In this document: piece after piece, positions 44,801 through 53,948 of the stretch
How positions within the stretch are numbered: the first letter of the stretch is position 1
Layout: the number at the start of each line of letters is the position of its first letter
Assembly (NCBI GenBank): GCA_038396625.1
Contig: CP121688.1
Location: forward strand, 3,782,001 to 3,846,000
Direction of reading: 5' to 3'
Length of the DNA stretch: 64,000 bases
Source of the DNA: G038396625 sp038396625
GTDB lineage: Bacteria; Bacillota; Clostridia; Peptostreptococcales; Thermotaleaceae
Notes under the pieces: generated by a model
Seen by the model: only the letters and a program-made list of their open reading frames with translations
Databases searched by the model: none
Told to the model about the DNA's origin: nothing
Made by a program: the position numbers and the translations under genes

Positions 44801-46731
44801 TCTAAGCCCAACAATTGTATAGTTTTAAGCTTTAAATAGTTCTCAACTGAAAAATCAGAAGTACATATTTTTTGCCGAAAGATTTCCCTAAATCTTTTTA
44901 TAATATGCTGCTCTGCAATGTATTCTTTTACCAAATGATGACTGGTTTCCAATCCGTGTATACGCAAATCATAATCTTTTTCACAAAGCATTTCTTCTAA
45001 AAAAGTCATAAAAACATGAATAGATACAGCGTCACAGTATTTTAGTGGCAGATGTTTTGCGGTTTCTAGTAAATATAATTGCATCTCCCGCTGACTGCTG
45101 TTTCTATAATGTTTTTGTAAAACCGTCAGATATTCTTTGATCTGTGTCCTTCGACAATGGGTAAACAAAGATTTAATGATAATACTGATGCTCTCCCCCA
45201 TATAACCTCGATGAACAGGGATCACTTTGGGATCTGGATAAAATAGCATATTTAAATATTTATCAAAAAGTTCATGGCTTGTAATTTCAAAAACACTTAA
45301 CTCCACATTTTCAGGCACTTCTTTTCTATAATCTTCATCAAAGGTTGCCATTAAAATGCCAATAAGTTCTGCCACTTGCCTTCTTATATCATCTTCTCTA
45401 TGAATTAATTGATCATATAAAAAGTTTATCATTATCATTTTCTGCTTTTGCGTCATATAGGTAGAATACTCTTCAAACACATAAATATATTCTCGAAGAT
45501 TGCTACGCTCTCCTTCACTTCGTGCACCCTCTAGAATCGTATTCAAAGAAAACTCATCCCGCAATTGATGCATCAGATGAATATTGTGATGAATGGATAA
45601 ATATTTGAGATTTTCTACAATTTCTTTTCCTTGCATTAAGGAGTAATATTTTTTTTCATTCAAGTTTTGGAATCCATAAGCATCTTGTTCATCCATGTTT
45701 ACGTAGATGCCTAATTCTATCATATAATCTTCAAAATCCTTTAATTTTGCATAAACCCTATGGTATCTTTTTTCCTTTACCTGATCTACATTGTCCAGCT
45801 TATTCAATATCACATGAAAGGATTCTTTTAAACTATATATATGCATCTGAGCACTTTGGTTTGCTTCTCTTTTTTCCTTTACACGAAAATCGCAATAAAT
45901 TAGAATTAAAGATTCCAATGACAAGTTCTCCAACTCTAAATCCCATGTAGAATGATTTACAGCAATATTCCCGATATAAGGTATCTGATGTCTTTTAAAC
46001 CACTGGTCTGTATAATAATAATGTAAATAAGAGACTCTGTGCTGTTCACTCTTTTTGCATCCAAATTTTCCGATATCATGTCCTGCTGCGGCACCAGAGA
46101 CCCTTCCTAGGTCCACAGGAAATCCTGACTTTTTAAGCTGCCGTGCAATAAACAAAGCTAGATTATGGACACCGCATACATGATGAAGCGTGCTATAGCC
46201 AATGACTTCTTTATTCAACTGCATCATTTCATAAATATATTCCTCTTCAAAGGCTTTCTTTAAACGATGATATTCATCGGGATTTTCCAGTTCTTCCTCT
46301 TCCTGCTGCGTCAAAAAATCTAACATATACATAGATTTGCGCTGGCTTTTATCGGAAGCTTTCTTAAACCGCAACATCACCCTAAGTACTTTCAAATAGA
46401 CGATAGCTGCTTTATTCAAACTATCAGAGAGTTCAATTTCTACAGCCTTGGGGAAAGATTTGCTGAGAGTAAATTGATAGATATAATGCAGCCATCCTTC
46501 CGTCGGATCCTCAGGAGCCAGTTCATTCATCATAGGTCTACATAAGTTAAATATTGCAAAAGCTGTAAAATCATTGCTTTCCACCATTCTACTGATTTGT
46601 GCACGAAAGATGTTGTTTTTTATATGCTTTTTTATTAATTGCTTACAAATTGAAAATTCATTAAGAAATTGGGCGCCCAATAATTCATTTAATATCTGAT
46701 TGTATAATCTATTTACTAATAGATTCTCCAT
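41830..46731 (-). CDS. 1633-residue fusion: HD hydrolase, helical repeats, NadD-like nucleotidyltransferase, GNAT-like and PRTase-like domains
   Basis: The start at 46731 is set by AAGGAGGG 8 nt upstream; the frame extends 39 codons further to 46848, but that part overlaps a terminator. Domains in order: an HD domain at about 180-290 (HHVCGVHNLA, AAAGHDIGKFG with His218-Asp219); a long helical, HEAT-like region at 400-900; a nucleotidyltransferase domain at 922-1120 with PGTFDPFSLSHKE (HxGH-type motif as SLSH) and ISSTQIRN, the NadD/cytidylyltransferase signature; an acetyltransferase-like stretch at 1130-1290; and a phosphoribosyltransferase-like domain at 1320-1500 with the PRPP loop PVILVDDLLNKGYR at 1441-1454. 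The combination suggests nucleotide or NAD-related chemistry on a large scaffold. Real activity is unknown. It lies alone between terminators. Confidence 0.85.
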   Translation of the reverse strand: MENLLVNRLYNQILNELLGAQFLNEFSICKQLIKKHIKNNIFRAQISRMVESNDFTAFAIFNLCRPMMNELAPEDPTEGWLHYIYQFTLSKSFPKAVEIELSDSLNKAAIVYLKVLRVMLRFKKASDKSQRKSMYMLDFLTQQEEEELENPDEYHRLKKAFEEEYIYEMMQLNKEVIGYSTLHHVCGVHNLALFIARQLKKSGFPVDLGRVSGAAAGHDIGKFGCKKSEQHRVSYLHYYYTDQWFKRHQIPYIGNIAVNHSTWDLELENLSLESLILIYCDFRVKEKREANQSAQMHIYSLKESFHVILNKLDNVDQVKEKRYHRVYAKLKDFEDYMIELGIYVNMDEQDAYGFQNLNEKKYYSLMQGKEIVENLKYLSIHHNIHLMHQLRDEFSLNTILEGARSEGERSNLREYIYVFEEYSTYMTQKQKMIMINFLYDQLIHREDDIRRQVAELIGILMATFDEDYRKEVPENVELSVFEITSHELFDKYLNMLFYPDPKVIPVHRGYMGESISIIIKSLFTHCRRTQIKEYLTVLQKHYRNSSQREMQLYLLETAKHLPLKYCDAVSIHVFMTFLEEMLCEKDYDLRIHGLETSHHLVKEYIAEQHIIKRFREIFRQKICTSDFSVENYLKLKTIQLLGLDTKMMKKCRYDYLEDMKSVSHIFLSNLKTSTSPVVKKIQIDFLLEYTMDHLDKNGLYTAIHFCNMLKVSAKEDVRNHGGEALLAIVPHISFEQRNDVVIELVRGLGIEGYQFAKYIPEYLGKLILYLSPVELDEFIEDITKQTKQSNTQMNGLLLKTIGITIENYHRYKELFEEDEKVHHVRLVKMLGILLNGLVHYNQQVKNTAFSVIGKDIFGSQVLDLNKKNQIFQLIAKKLLTLIADDKEKNLLAFFNHAAGLNHIYRFIADYTFYQGDTHMQLSPKIAFFPGTFDPFSLSHKEIAREIRRLGFEVYLAVDEFSWSKKTQPNLIRRNIIKMSIADELGMYLYPEDLSTNIANDRDLKRLRQAFPYSEVYIVAGSDVILNASAYTKKPGKDSIHTFPHVIFDRRSIFSSKDEDARLDAAIKNIGNKCVRLMLAPQYEDISSTQIRNCIDQNRDIAKLIDPLAQQYIYEKSLYRREPQYKTLVQTKSISVEVVKGLTPEVMQELSSLPFFNFEEVYEKLQQFAGKLNPRIVLLRSIEKNGEIFGFSAFHWVRSSMIFKEFQDEIISEYVRNHSVGRILVIDGIFVNDETAFENIEQMVLTETLAYALPKDYTYAVFKNMLDDYPTDDVEEVLKAQGFEKLPYGKNASPTFVVNMTAPCTLSLEIEALLKEPFRSNENLWKAIKRSRKRLQEALTRLYPGHLVLSFDRNMTYENLIKKICDENDVPTVPLAPRKLGAAMCAPFGNILTGTTVPNTVTKSLHTEKLFEPDMKDFNIAAYPYYLDLENQVRMIRSFDRPVILVDDLLNKGYRIKVVDPLFKKEEIVVKKIIVGILSGRGKELMEMQNREVDCAYFIPKLRAWFNESLMYPFIGGDTLWRGAYPQHNLVPSVNLILPYTNPTFIRDASKKSIYHLSEVCLENAMDIMTTLEEEYQKIHARGLTLRHLGEVFIAPRYPDRGKDMHYDLTLNPSHYLKNDLEHLKRLKMIMVDR

Positions 46732-46794
46732 ACTGCGTCCCTCCTTTTCTCTAAAATAACAGAGCTTTTGATGATATGCAAGGACAAAATACAA

Positions 46795-46826
46795 ACCGCT
46801 TCTTTTCTTTTCAGAAAAGAAGCGGT
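46795..46826 (-). terminator. Terminator after carB
   Basis: A perfect 13-bp stem, ACCGCTTCTTTTC/GAAAAGAAGCGGT, 12 bp after the carB stop. It ends the pyrimidine operon ahead of the fusion gene. Confidence 0.85.
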
Positions 46827-46837
46827 ACTGATTTCCT

Positions 46838-49800
46838 TTATTGGGCAATATTATATACTTTTAGTGTTTCTTCACCAAGATTTTCATATAGCACATCTGC
46901 TAATGCATTTGCGGTATCCAGTGAGGTCAATACCTCCACAGATGCCTCTATAGCCGTCCTTCGGATTCTGAATCCATCTCTTTTTGCATCGTTTCCCTTT
47001 GTAGGCGTGTTAATCACAAAATCAATCATACCACTGCGAATAATATCTAAAATATTAGGCACTCCTTCACTAATCTTTTTTACCTCTACAGCATGAATTC
47101 CTGCTTCATGTAATAATGCTGCAGTTCCACGAGTCGCCATAAATCGATAACCTAATTGATCAAACTTTTTGGCAATAACAAGGAATTCTTCTTTATCTCG
47201 AGGCTTAATGGTCGCCAAAATATTTTTATGCTTTTTCTTTAGATCCATTCCTGCACCAATAAAGCCTTTGTACAGAGCTTCTTCTAGTGATGTGCCTACC
47301 CCTAATACTTCTCCTGTAGAACGCATCTCTGGCCCTAGACCCACTTCTACTTGAGGTAGCTTTTCTGTAGAGAATACAGGTACCTTTACAGCCACGAGCT
47401 TGGCTTCTTCATAAATTCCTGTACCATACCCTAAATCCCTCAGCTTTTCGCCTAGCATAATCCTTGTAGCTAAGGCGACAATAGGTACCCCGGTTACCTT
47501 GCTGATATAAGGTACCGTACGGCTTGATCTAGGATTAACCTCTATAATATAAAGTTCCTCTTCAAATTCTATGAATTGAATATTCATCATGCCCTTTACT
47601 TCTAATTCTCTAGCAATCTTTTTTGTATAATCTAGTATTTTTCCCTTCATCTTTTGAGAAATATTTTGGCTAGGATATAGGGTAATACTATCTCCTGAAT
47701 GAACGCCCGCTCTCTCTAGATGCTCCATAATTCCTGGAATGAGTATATCTGTGCCATCGCAAATTGCATCCACTTCTCTTTCTCGTCCCGTCAAATATCG
47801 ATCAATTAAAATTGGGTTTTTCTTATCTATAGTAAAGGTATTTTTTAAATAATAGCCTAGTTCTTTTGCATCATAGGTAATTTCCATGCCCTGTCCCCCA
47901 AGAACATAGGAGGGGCGAACCAACACAGGATAGCCTAATGCTTCTGCCTCTTTTAACCCTTCTTCTACACTCCATATTGCTTTTCCTTTTGGCCTGTGAA
48001 TTGCTAACTTTTCTAAAATATCATCAAATTTTTCTCGGTCTTCTGCCATATCTATTTTTTCTGGTTGAGTGCCAAGAATGGGAATTTCTACTTCTTTGAA
48101 AAACTTTGCTAATTTTATGGCTGTTTGACCTCCGAACTGCAATATCACACCATCGGGCTTTTCTTTTTCCACAATATTGAGCACATCTTCCTCTGTTAAG
48201 GGCTCAAAATATAGTTTGTCGGATATATCAAAGTCTGTACTCACTGTCTCTGGATTGTTATTGACGATAATTGTTTCAATATCTAATGCCTTTAATGCTA
48301 GCACACTGTGAACAGAGCAATAATCAAATTCGATTCCTTGACCTATACGAATAGGTCCTGATCCAATAACCATAATCTTTTTCTTTTGACTTACCGTCAC
48401 TTCATCATGGGTTTCATAGGTTGAATAATAGTAAGGTGACAAGGCTTCAAATTCTCCCCCACAGGTATCCACCATCTTATACGTAGGTTGTATCTGCCAC
48501 ATTTTGCGCATCTCGTAAATATGCCTTGGTGTCGTCTTTAATAAATCAGCAATTCCTTTGTCTGAAAAACCCTTCTTCTTTAACAAAGAAAGCCATTCTT
48601 TTGTGAGATCCTCTGTCCTCGACTGCTTAAGTTTTTCCTCCTGGTCTACAATCCATTTTAGTTTGTGTATAAAGAATTGATCAATTCCTGTAATTTGTGA
48701 TACCTTTTCTACCCGATAATTTCTGCGCAGCATTTCAGCTAGATCAAAAATCCGTTCATCATCAGGAATTTGTACTCTTTTCTTTAACTCTTGTAGGCTT
48801 TTTTGAGCAGATGCGGGATGGACCAATGCATAGCGTCCAATCTCTAAGGATCTTATCCCCTTAAGCAGCGCCGCTTCAAAGTTACTTCCTATCGACATGA
48901 TTTCACCTGTTGCCATCATCTTTGTTCCTAAAGAACGCTTCCCTTCACGAAACTTATCAAATGGCCATCTTGGAATCTTTACAACTACATAATCTAATGT
49001 AGGTTCAAAGCAAGCATAGGTTTTCTTTGTTACGGCATTTTTTATTTCATCTAGTCCATAGCCCAATGCAATCTTGGCTGCCACCTTTGCAATTGGATAG
49101 CCTGTGGCCTTTGATGCCAGTGCAGAAGAGCGGCTTACTCTTGGATTAATTTCTATTACTGCATATTCAAAGCTTTCAGGATTTAACGCAAATTGTACAT
49201 TACATCCTCCTTCTATTTTGATCGCATTAATGATATCTATCGCTGCACTACGGAGCATCTGATATTCTTTATCAGCCAGGGTCTGACTTGGTGCTACCAC
49301 AATACTATCTCCTGTATGAATACCCACAGGGTCTATATTTTCCATATTACATACAGTAATACAGTTTCCCTGTCCGTCTCGCATCACTTCGTATTCTACT
49401 TCCTTCCAACCTTTAATGCTCTTCTCTAATAATACTTGCCCTACACGGCTGAGTTGTAATCCTTGCTCTAATATCTCTTTTAAGGTTTCTTCATCTTCTG
49501 CGATACCACCCCCAGTTCCTCCTAGGGTATAGGCAGGTCTTACAATTACAGGATAGCCTATTTTTTTAGCAAACCTCAGCCCTTCTTCTATATCTGTAAT
49601 AATTTCACTTTCAATCATTGGCTGATGAATGTTTTGCATCAATTCTTTAAAGTCTTCTCGGTCTTCTCCTACTTTGATAGATTCGATAGATGTTCCGATC
49701 ACCTTCACATCATATTGATCCAGTATTCCTTTGTCAAAAAGTTCCACCGCCAAATTCAGTCCAGTTTGACCACCCATTCCTGCAAGGAGGCTATCGGGTC

Positions 49801-50044
49801 TTTCTTTTTCTATTACCTTCTTTACAAAATCTATGGTCAAAGGTTCAATGTATACCTTATCTGCAATTTCTTTGTCTGTCATGATGGTTGCAGGATTACT
49901 GTTAATCAATACAACTTCAATTCCTTCCTCTTTTAGGGCTTGACATGCCTGGGTACCGGCATAATCAAATTCAGCAGCTTGCCCAATTACAATGGGACCT
50001 GAACCAATTACTAATACTTTTTTTATATCAACATTTTTAGGCAT
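46838..50044 (-). CDS. carB: Carbamoyl phosphate synthase large subunit
   Basis: A 1068-residue enzyme, full length for CarB. It has two ATP-grasp halves (KKVLVIGSGPIVIGQAAEFD at the start, KKIMVIGSGPIRIGQGIEFD near 550), ALNPESFEYAVIEINPRVSR and IEFEEELYIIEVNPRSSR as metal/ATP-site segments, and a C-terminal methylglyoxal synthase-like allosteric domain ending at RRTAIEASVEVLTSL. It makes carbamoyl phosphate from ammonia delivered by CarA, bicarbonate and two ATP. Start behind AAGGAGG. It is the last gene of the pyr operon, 47 bp after carA. Confidence 0.98.
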   Translation of the reverse strand: MPKNVDIKKVLVIGSGPIVIGQAAEFDYAGTQACQALKEEGIEVVLINSNPATIMTDKEIADKVYIEPLTIDFVKKVIEKERPDSLLAGMGGQTGLNLAVELFDKGILDQYDVKVIGTSIESIKVGEDREDFKELMQNIHQPMIESEIITDIEEGLRFAKKIGYPVIVRPAYTLGGTGGGIAEDEETLKEILEQGLQLSRVGQVLLEKSIKGWKEVEYEVMRDGQGNCITVCNMENIDPVGIHTGDSIVVAPSQTLADKEYQMLRSAAIDIINAIKIEGGCNVQFALNPESFEYAVIEINPRVSRSSALASKATGYPIAKVAAKIALGYGLDEIKNAVTKKTYACFEPTLDYVVVKIPRWPFDKFREGKRSLGTKMMATGEIMSIGSNFEAALLKGIRSLEIGRYALVHPASAQKSLQELKKRVQIPDDERIFDLAEMLRRNYRVEKVSQITGIDQFFIHKLKWIVDQEEKLKQSRTEDLTKEWLSLLKKKGFSDKGIADLLKTTPRHIYEMRKMWQIQPTYKMVDTCGGEFEALSPYYYSTYETHDEVTVSQKKKIMVIGSGPIRIGQGIEFDYCSVHSVLALKALDIETIIVNNNPETVSTDFDISDKLYFEPLTEEDVLNIVEKEKPDGVILQFGGQTAIKLAKFFKEVEIPILGTQPEKIDMAEDREKFDDILEKLAIHRPKGKAIWSVEEGLKEAEALGYPVLVRPSYVLGGQGMEITYDAKELGYYLKNTFTIDKKNPILIDRYLTGREREVDAICDGTDILIPGIMEHLERAGVHSGDSITLYPSQNISQKMKGKILDYTKKIARELEVKGMMNIQFIEFEEELYIIEVNPRSSRTVPYISKVTGVPIVALATRIMLGEKLRDLGYGTGIYEEAKLVAVKVPVFSTEKLPQVEVGLGPEMRSTGEVLGVGTSLEEALYKGFIGAGMDLKKKHKNILATIKPRDKEEFLVIAKKFDQLGYRFMATRGTAALLHEAGIHAVEVKKISEGVPNILDIIRSGMIDFVINTPTKGNDAKRDGFRIRRTAIEASVEVLTSLDTANALADVLYENLGEETLKVYNIAQ

Positions 50045-50091
50045 ATGGATTCCTCCTTATGGATTTGAGATTATATAATTGTTTCACTTTT

Positions 50092-51141
50092 TTATTCTGC
50101 CATGGCAACAAATCTGTCAAAGATATAAGCCGTATCCTTTGGACCTGGGCAAGCTTCGGGATGAAATTGCACACTAAATATAGGCAATGTTTTATGTTTC
50201 ATCCCCTCCACTGTATCATCATTAAGATTTACATGGGTTTTAACCATACCTTGTGGCAAATCTTTAACTACATAACCATGGTTTTGTGAAGTAATATATA
50301 CACGATTTTCTTCTAGATCCTTTACAGGATGATTACATCCTCTGTGTCCGTATTTCATTTTTTCGGTATTTCCTCCAAAGCTTAGAGACAAAAGCTGATG
50401 TCCTAGACAAATACCTAATATCGGTTTTTTCCCCACAAGCTTCTTGATGGTTTCAACAATCTCTGGTAAATCCTGGGGGTCTCCTGGCCCATTTGATAAA
50501 AATATGGCATCAGGATTATGACTTAAGATTTCTTCTGCCTCTGTATAAGCAGGAAAAACGGTTAATTTGCAATCTCTTTTTTTAAAGGAACGTAGAATAT
50601 TTTCCTTCATTCCAAAATCCATCATGGCGATATGCTTTCCACTGCCTTCTATTTTGTATATCTCTTTTGTCGTTACTTTTTTTACTGCATCTTGATTATG
50701 AAATGCCTTAAATTTCTGGGCAAGCTGACTTTTCGTCAATTCCCTTAGGGTAATGATGCCTTTCATTGTCCCGTTATTTCTTAAAATCTTTGTCAATGCC
50801 CTTGTATCAATTCCTTCCAATCCCAAAATTCGATGATGTTTTAGATACCCATCTAGATCCATCTCACATCTGAAGTTATTCGGATGATCTGATTTTTCTC
50901 TTACAATAAATCCTTTCACTTTGGGCGCATCGGATTCCATATCTTCAAGGTTGATTCCATAATTTCCAATCAAGGGATAAGTCATCGTCACAATTTGTCC
51001 ATAATAGGATGGATCTGTTAAGACTTCTTCATACCCTGTCATGCCTGTATTAAAAACCACTTCTCCAATGCTTTCTTTCATATGTCCAAAGGCACTGCCT
51101 TCAAAAGTTGTACCGTCTTCTAAAATTAAATATGCTTTCAC
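50092..51141 (-). CDS. carA: Carbamoyl phosphate synthase small (glutaminase) subunit
   Basis: A 349-residue subunit. The GTG at 51141 is chosen because AAAGGGAG lies 9 nt ahead and the product then begins MKAYLILEDGTTFEG, as in the family; the open frame continues to 51168. The glutamine amidotransferase class I triad is visible: nucleophile Cys in GICLGHQLLSL, and His/Glu in FSVQFHPEACPGP. It releases ammonia from glutamine for CarB. It lies between pyrD and carB in the operon. Confidence 0.96.
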   Translation of the reverse strand: MKAYLILEDGTTFEGSAFGHMKESIGEVVFNTGMTGYEEVLTDPSYYGQIVTMTYPLIGNYGINLEDMESDAPKVKGFIVREKSDHPNNFRCEMDLDGYLKHHRILGLEGIDTRALTKILRNNGTMKGIITLRELTKSQLAQKFKAFHNQDAVKKVTTKEIYKIEGSGKHIAMMDFGMKENILRSFKKRDCKLTVFPAYTEAEEILSHNPDAIFLSNGPGDPQDLPEIVETIKKLVGKKPILGICLGHQLLSLSFGGNTEKMKYGHRGCNHPVKDLEENRVYITSQNHGYVVKDLPQGMVKTHVNLNDDTVEGMKHKTLPIFSVQFHPEACPGPKDTAYIFDRFVAMAE

Positions 51142-51201
51142 TAATCTCATCTCCCTTTCTGGCCTCACTGGACCAATTTAAAGTTTTATATCCATCAATC
51201 G

Positions 51202-52107
51202 TTAGATAATTCCTCTAATTTCATCGAAACTTTTTATACCTTCTCTCTCCATGTAATGTTTCATTCCTTCAAGAATCTCTATTCCCGCAGAAGGGTTCAT
51301 GAAATTTGCTGTTCCAATTTGTATACAAGTCGCTCCTACCATAATAAACTCTATGGCATCCTTCCATGTGGTGATTCCTCCCATGCCCATCACAGGGATG
51401 GATATTGCCTTGCTTACTTCATGAACCATTCTCAATGCAATGGGTTTGATGGCTGGTCCTGACAATCCTGCGTAGACATTTTCAAACACATTTTTTCTTT
51501 GATGGATATCAATCGCCATTCCTTTGAATGTATTGACCAAAGATATTCCGTCAGCACCTTCCTCCTCACAAGCTTTTGCCACAGCAACGATATCCTCTGC
51601 ATTAGGAGAAAGCTTGACAACTAAAGGCAGATTTGTTTCTTTTCGAATGATTTTAACAATCTTTCTAGCACTTTCTTCTTTTATGCCAAAAGCCATACCC
51701 CCTGCCTTCACATTAGGGCAGGATATATTGAGTTCAATCATATCCACCTTTTCTTTGGAGACCATTGCCACAGCCTCTACATAATCCTGCAAAGTAGCAC
51801 CGCCTATGTTCACTAAGGTAATGCAATCCAAGCTTTGTAGAAATGGAAGTTCCTCTTTTATAAATCCTTCTACTCCTGGGTTTTCAAGTCCGACACTATT
51901 CATGATTCCAGAAGCTGTTTCCCAAATACGAACACCATTATTCCCTTCTCTTTTTTGAAGGGTTAATCCCTTCGTAGAGATACCGCCTAAGCTTTCAAGA
52001 TCATAGATTTGACCATATTCTCTACCAAATCCAAATGTTCCCGATGCCATGATTACTGGATTCTTAAATGTTACAGTCCCGAACTTCACCGCAAAATTAT
52101 ACATCAT
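51202..52107 (-). CDS. pyrD: Dihydroorotate dehydrogenase B, catalytic subunit
   Basis: A 301-residue FMN enzyme of class 1B, with IMASGTFGFGREYG, the active-site cysteine in LNISCPNVKAGG, VVKLSPNAEDI and the FMN-phosphate part MGMGGITTWKDAIEFI. It works as a heterotetramer with PyrK, passing electrons to NAD. Its start overlaps the end of pyrK by 11 bases behind GAGGAGAT, so translation is coupled. Confidence 0.96.
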   Translation of the reverse strand: MMYNFAVKFGTVTFKNPVIMASGTFGFGREYGQIYDLESLGGISTKGLTLQKREGNNGVRIWETASGIMNSVGLENPGVEGFIKEELPFLQSLDCITLVNIGGATLQDYVEAVAMVSKEKVDMIELNISCPNVKAGGMAFGIKEESARKIVKIIRKETNLPLVVKLSPNAEDIVAVAKACEEEGADGISLVNTFKGMAIDIHQRKNVFENVYAGLSGPAIKPIALRMVHEVSKAISIPVMGMGGITTWKDAIEFIMVGATCIQIGTANFMNPSAGIEILEGMKHYMEREGIKSFDEIRGII

Positions 52108-52801
52108 ATATCTCCTCCCCTAAAAAAACTGGCCCATCCTTACAAGCTTTTTTATTGCCGTCCTTTGTCTTACAAGTACACACAAGACAGGCACCAATGC
52201 CACAAGCCATTCTTTTTTCTATGGAAACATACACTTTTGTATCGCTTTTTTTCGCCATCTTAACAATTTGTTTCATCATAATTTCTGGACCACAAGTGAA
52301 AACATAGTCATACTGACTAACATTTACATCATCCGTAATTTTTCCCCCTACCTTAAAGTAGAATTGATCAGCATAGGCTTTATAAGTTTCTTCTAAAATG
52401 ACCTTTTCTCTAAACCCCATGTATATGTCCAGCTCTTTTATGCCGTCCATTCCTTTTAAATTTTTAGCTGCTAGATATAAAGGCGCTACCCCCATACCGC
52501 CTCCTACTAAAGCTACTTTTCCCTTAACCCTTGGAAACCCATTGCCGTAGGGACCTTCTATCTTGATTTCATCATTTACCTTTAACTTGCTCAAAATTTC
52601 TGTCCCTTCTCCGACAACAGCATACAAAAAGCTGATGCTGTTTTCTTCTATGTTGTGGATACTCAGCGGTCTTGAAAGCACAGGATATTGCTCCCATGCT
52701 CTTACCATATAAAACTGTCCCATTTCTCCTGCAAATTTGCCTTCTATTTTTAATAAGTAGATATTTTGATCTACCTGTTCGTTTGAAATAATTTTTGCCA
52801 T
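52097..52801 (-). CDS. pyrK: Dihydroorotate dehydrogenase B, electron transfer subunit
   Basis: A 234-residue flavoprotein with FAD-binding YPVLSRPLSIHNI, NAD-domain VALVGGGMGVAPLYLAA, and the 2Fe-2S cysteines in MACGIGACLVCTCKT plus KKACKDGPVF. The start at 52801 (ATG 11 nt after AAGGGAG) is preferred over GTG at 52813, which sits too close to that site. It follows pyrB by 21 bases and is coupled to pyrD. Confidence 0.95.
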   Translation of the reverse strand: MAKIISNEQVDQNIYLLKIEGKFAGEMGQFYMVRAWEQYPVLSRPLSIHNIEENSISFLYAVVGEGTEILSKLKVNDEIKIEGPYGNGFPRVKGKVALVGGGMGVAPLYLAAKNLKGMDGIKELDIYMGFREKVILEETYKAYADQFYFKVGGKITDDVNVSQYDYVFTCGPEIMMKQIVKMAKKSDTKVYVSIEKRMACGIGACLVCTCKTKDGNKKACKDGPVFLGEEIYDV

Positions 52802-52822
52802 GAATTCATCCACTCCCTTGTT

Positions 52823-53746
52823 TTATATCTGCTTGTTTACACCTAAAAGTTCCATGATTAATGCCATTCTTGCAAACATCCCAAATCGTGCCTGTTGAAA
52901 ATATACGGCCCTAGGGTCATTGTCCACTTCCGTACTAATTTCATTTACCCTCGGCAGTGGATGCATAATGATCATATTTTCCTTTGCCTGTTCTAATTTT
53001 TCCCCTGTGAGAATGTACTGATCTTTCAATCGAAGATACATCTCTTCATCTGAAAATCTTTCTCTTTGTACTCTTGTCATGTAAAGAATATCTAGATCGC
53101 TCATAACCTCTTCTAAAGAAGTGGTTTCATAGTATTGATTCTCTTTCAATGTTGCCTTGATAGATTCTGGAATCGTTAATTCAGGTGGGGATATGAAGAC
53201 AAACTTTATATCTTCATATCTTAATAACGCTTGCACAAGGGAATGTACTGTTCTTCCGAACTTAAGATCTCCACAAAAGCCAATGGTATGATTAGAAATT
53301 CTTCCCTTTAAAGACTTGATAGTAAGCAAATCTGTAAGGGTTTGGGTAGGATGTTGATTGCCTCCATCTCCTGCATTGATTACAGGAATCTGGGCATATT
53401 GAGAAGCAAGTTTGGGTGTTCCTTCTTGTGGATGCCTCATGGCTATAATGTCTGAATAACAGCCAACGGTTCTAATGGTATCTGCAATGCTTTCACCCTT
53501 TGCTGTAGAAGAAGCATTAGGATCAGAAAAACCAATCACTTCTCCACCAAGGCGTAGCATGGCTGCTTCAAAACTAAATCTCGTCCTCGTAGACGGCTCA
53601 TAAAATAATGTAGCTAATAATTTTCCATCACAAACATGAGAAACCGCGCCCGGTTTTTCCATAATTTTTTCTGCTAATAAAAATATTTTTTCTAATTCCT
53701 GTACTGAAAAATCACAGGGTTCAATGAAGTGTCTTCCTTTTAACAT
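52823..53746 (-). CDS. pyrB: Aspartate carbamoyltransferase catalytic chain
   Basis: A 307-residue enzyme with the carbamoyl-phosphate motif FYEPSTRTRFSFE, SSTAKGESIADTIRT, IINAGDGG-type NAGDGGNQHPTQTL and MHPLPRVNEI. It condenses carbamoyl phosphate with aspartate. No pyrI regulatory chain follows. It is the first gene of the operon; a PyrR-type binding sequence overlaps the region just before its ribosome site. Confidence 0.97.
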   Translation of the reverse strand: MLKGRHFIEPCDFSVQELEKIFLLAEKIMEKPGAVSHVCDGKLLATLFYEPSTRTRFSFEAAMLRLGGEVIGFSDPNASSTAKGESIADTIRTVGCYSDIIAMRHPQEGTPKLASQYAQIPVINAGDGGNQHPTQTLTDLLTIKSLKGRISNHTIGFCGDLKFGRTVHSLVQALLRYEDIKFVFISPPELTIPESIKATLKENQYYETTSLEEVMSDLDILYMTRVQRERFSDEEMYLRLKDQYILTGEKLEQAKENMIIMHPLPRVNEISTEVDNDPRAVYFQQARFGMFARMALIMELLGVNKQI

Positions 53747-53756
53747 ATGATCATCT

Positions 53757-53787
53757 CCTTCTTAGCCTCTCTGGACTAGATTAAAGG
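53757..53787 (-). promoter_or_regulatory. PyrR-binding site next to the pyrB ribosome site
   Basis: The minus strand reads AGTCCAGAGAGGCT (53777-53764), an exact match to the PyrR RNA consensus ARUCCNGNGAGGYU. It ends a few bases before AAGGAG, so PyrR-UMP bound here may block translation of pyrB as well as affect attenuation. Confidence 0.85.
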
Positions 53788-53804
53788 TACTGCTATAAAT
53801 AAAA

Positions 53805-53833
53805 AGCCTTTCTCGTGAGAGACGAGAAAGGCT
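53805..53833 (-). terminator. Attenuator terminator of the pyr operon
   Basis: Arms AGCCTTTCTCGT and ACGAGAAAGGCT with a 5-nt loop and a T-run on the minus strand, between the pyr promoter and pyrB. Confidence 0.9.
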
Positions 53834-53909
53834 GAATAGACAACAATGCTTTGTGCATTCCATATCCTTCCATATTGATTGCACAACAACAATAGTTTAT
53901 AATACCTTT

Positions 53910-53926
53910 CTAGTCTCTCGTACTAG
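53910..53926 (-). promoter_or_regulatory. Second PyrR-like binding hairpin in the pyr leader
   Basis: CTAGT-ACGAGAG-ACTAG in the minus direction, preceded by TTTAATCTAGT as at the site near pyrB. It fits an anti-antiterminator loop upstream of the attenuator, with one base less than consensus. Confidence 0.6.
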
Positions 53927-53948
53927 ATTAAAGATACCTATTTGTTAT

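Noticed and set aside
46732..46848. N-terminal 39-codon extension of the giant fusion protein
   Set aside because: It overlaps the terminator hairpin after carB and has no ribosome site, while AAGGAGGG lies 8 nt before the ATG at 46731.
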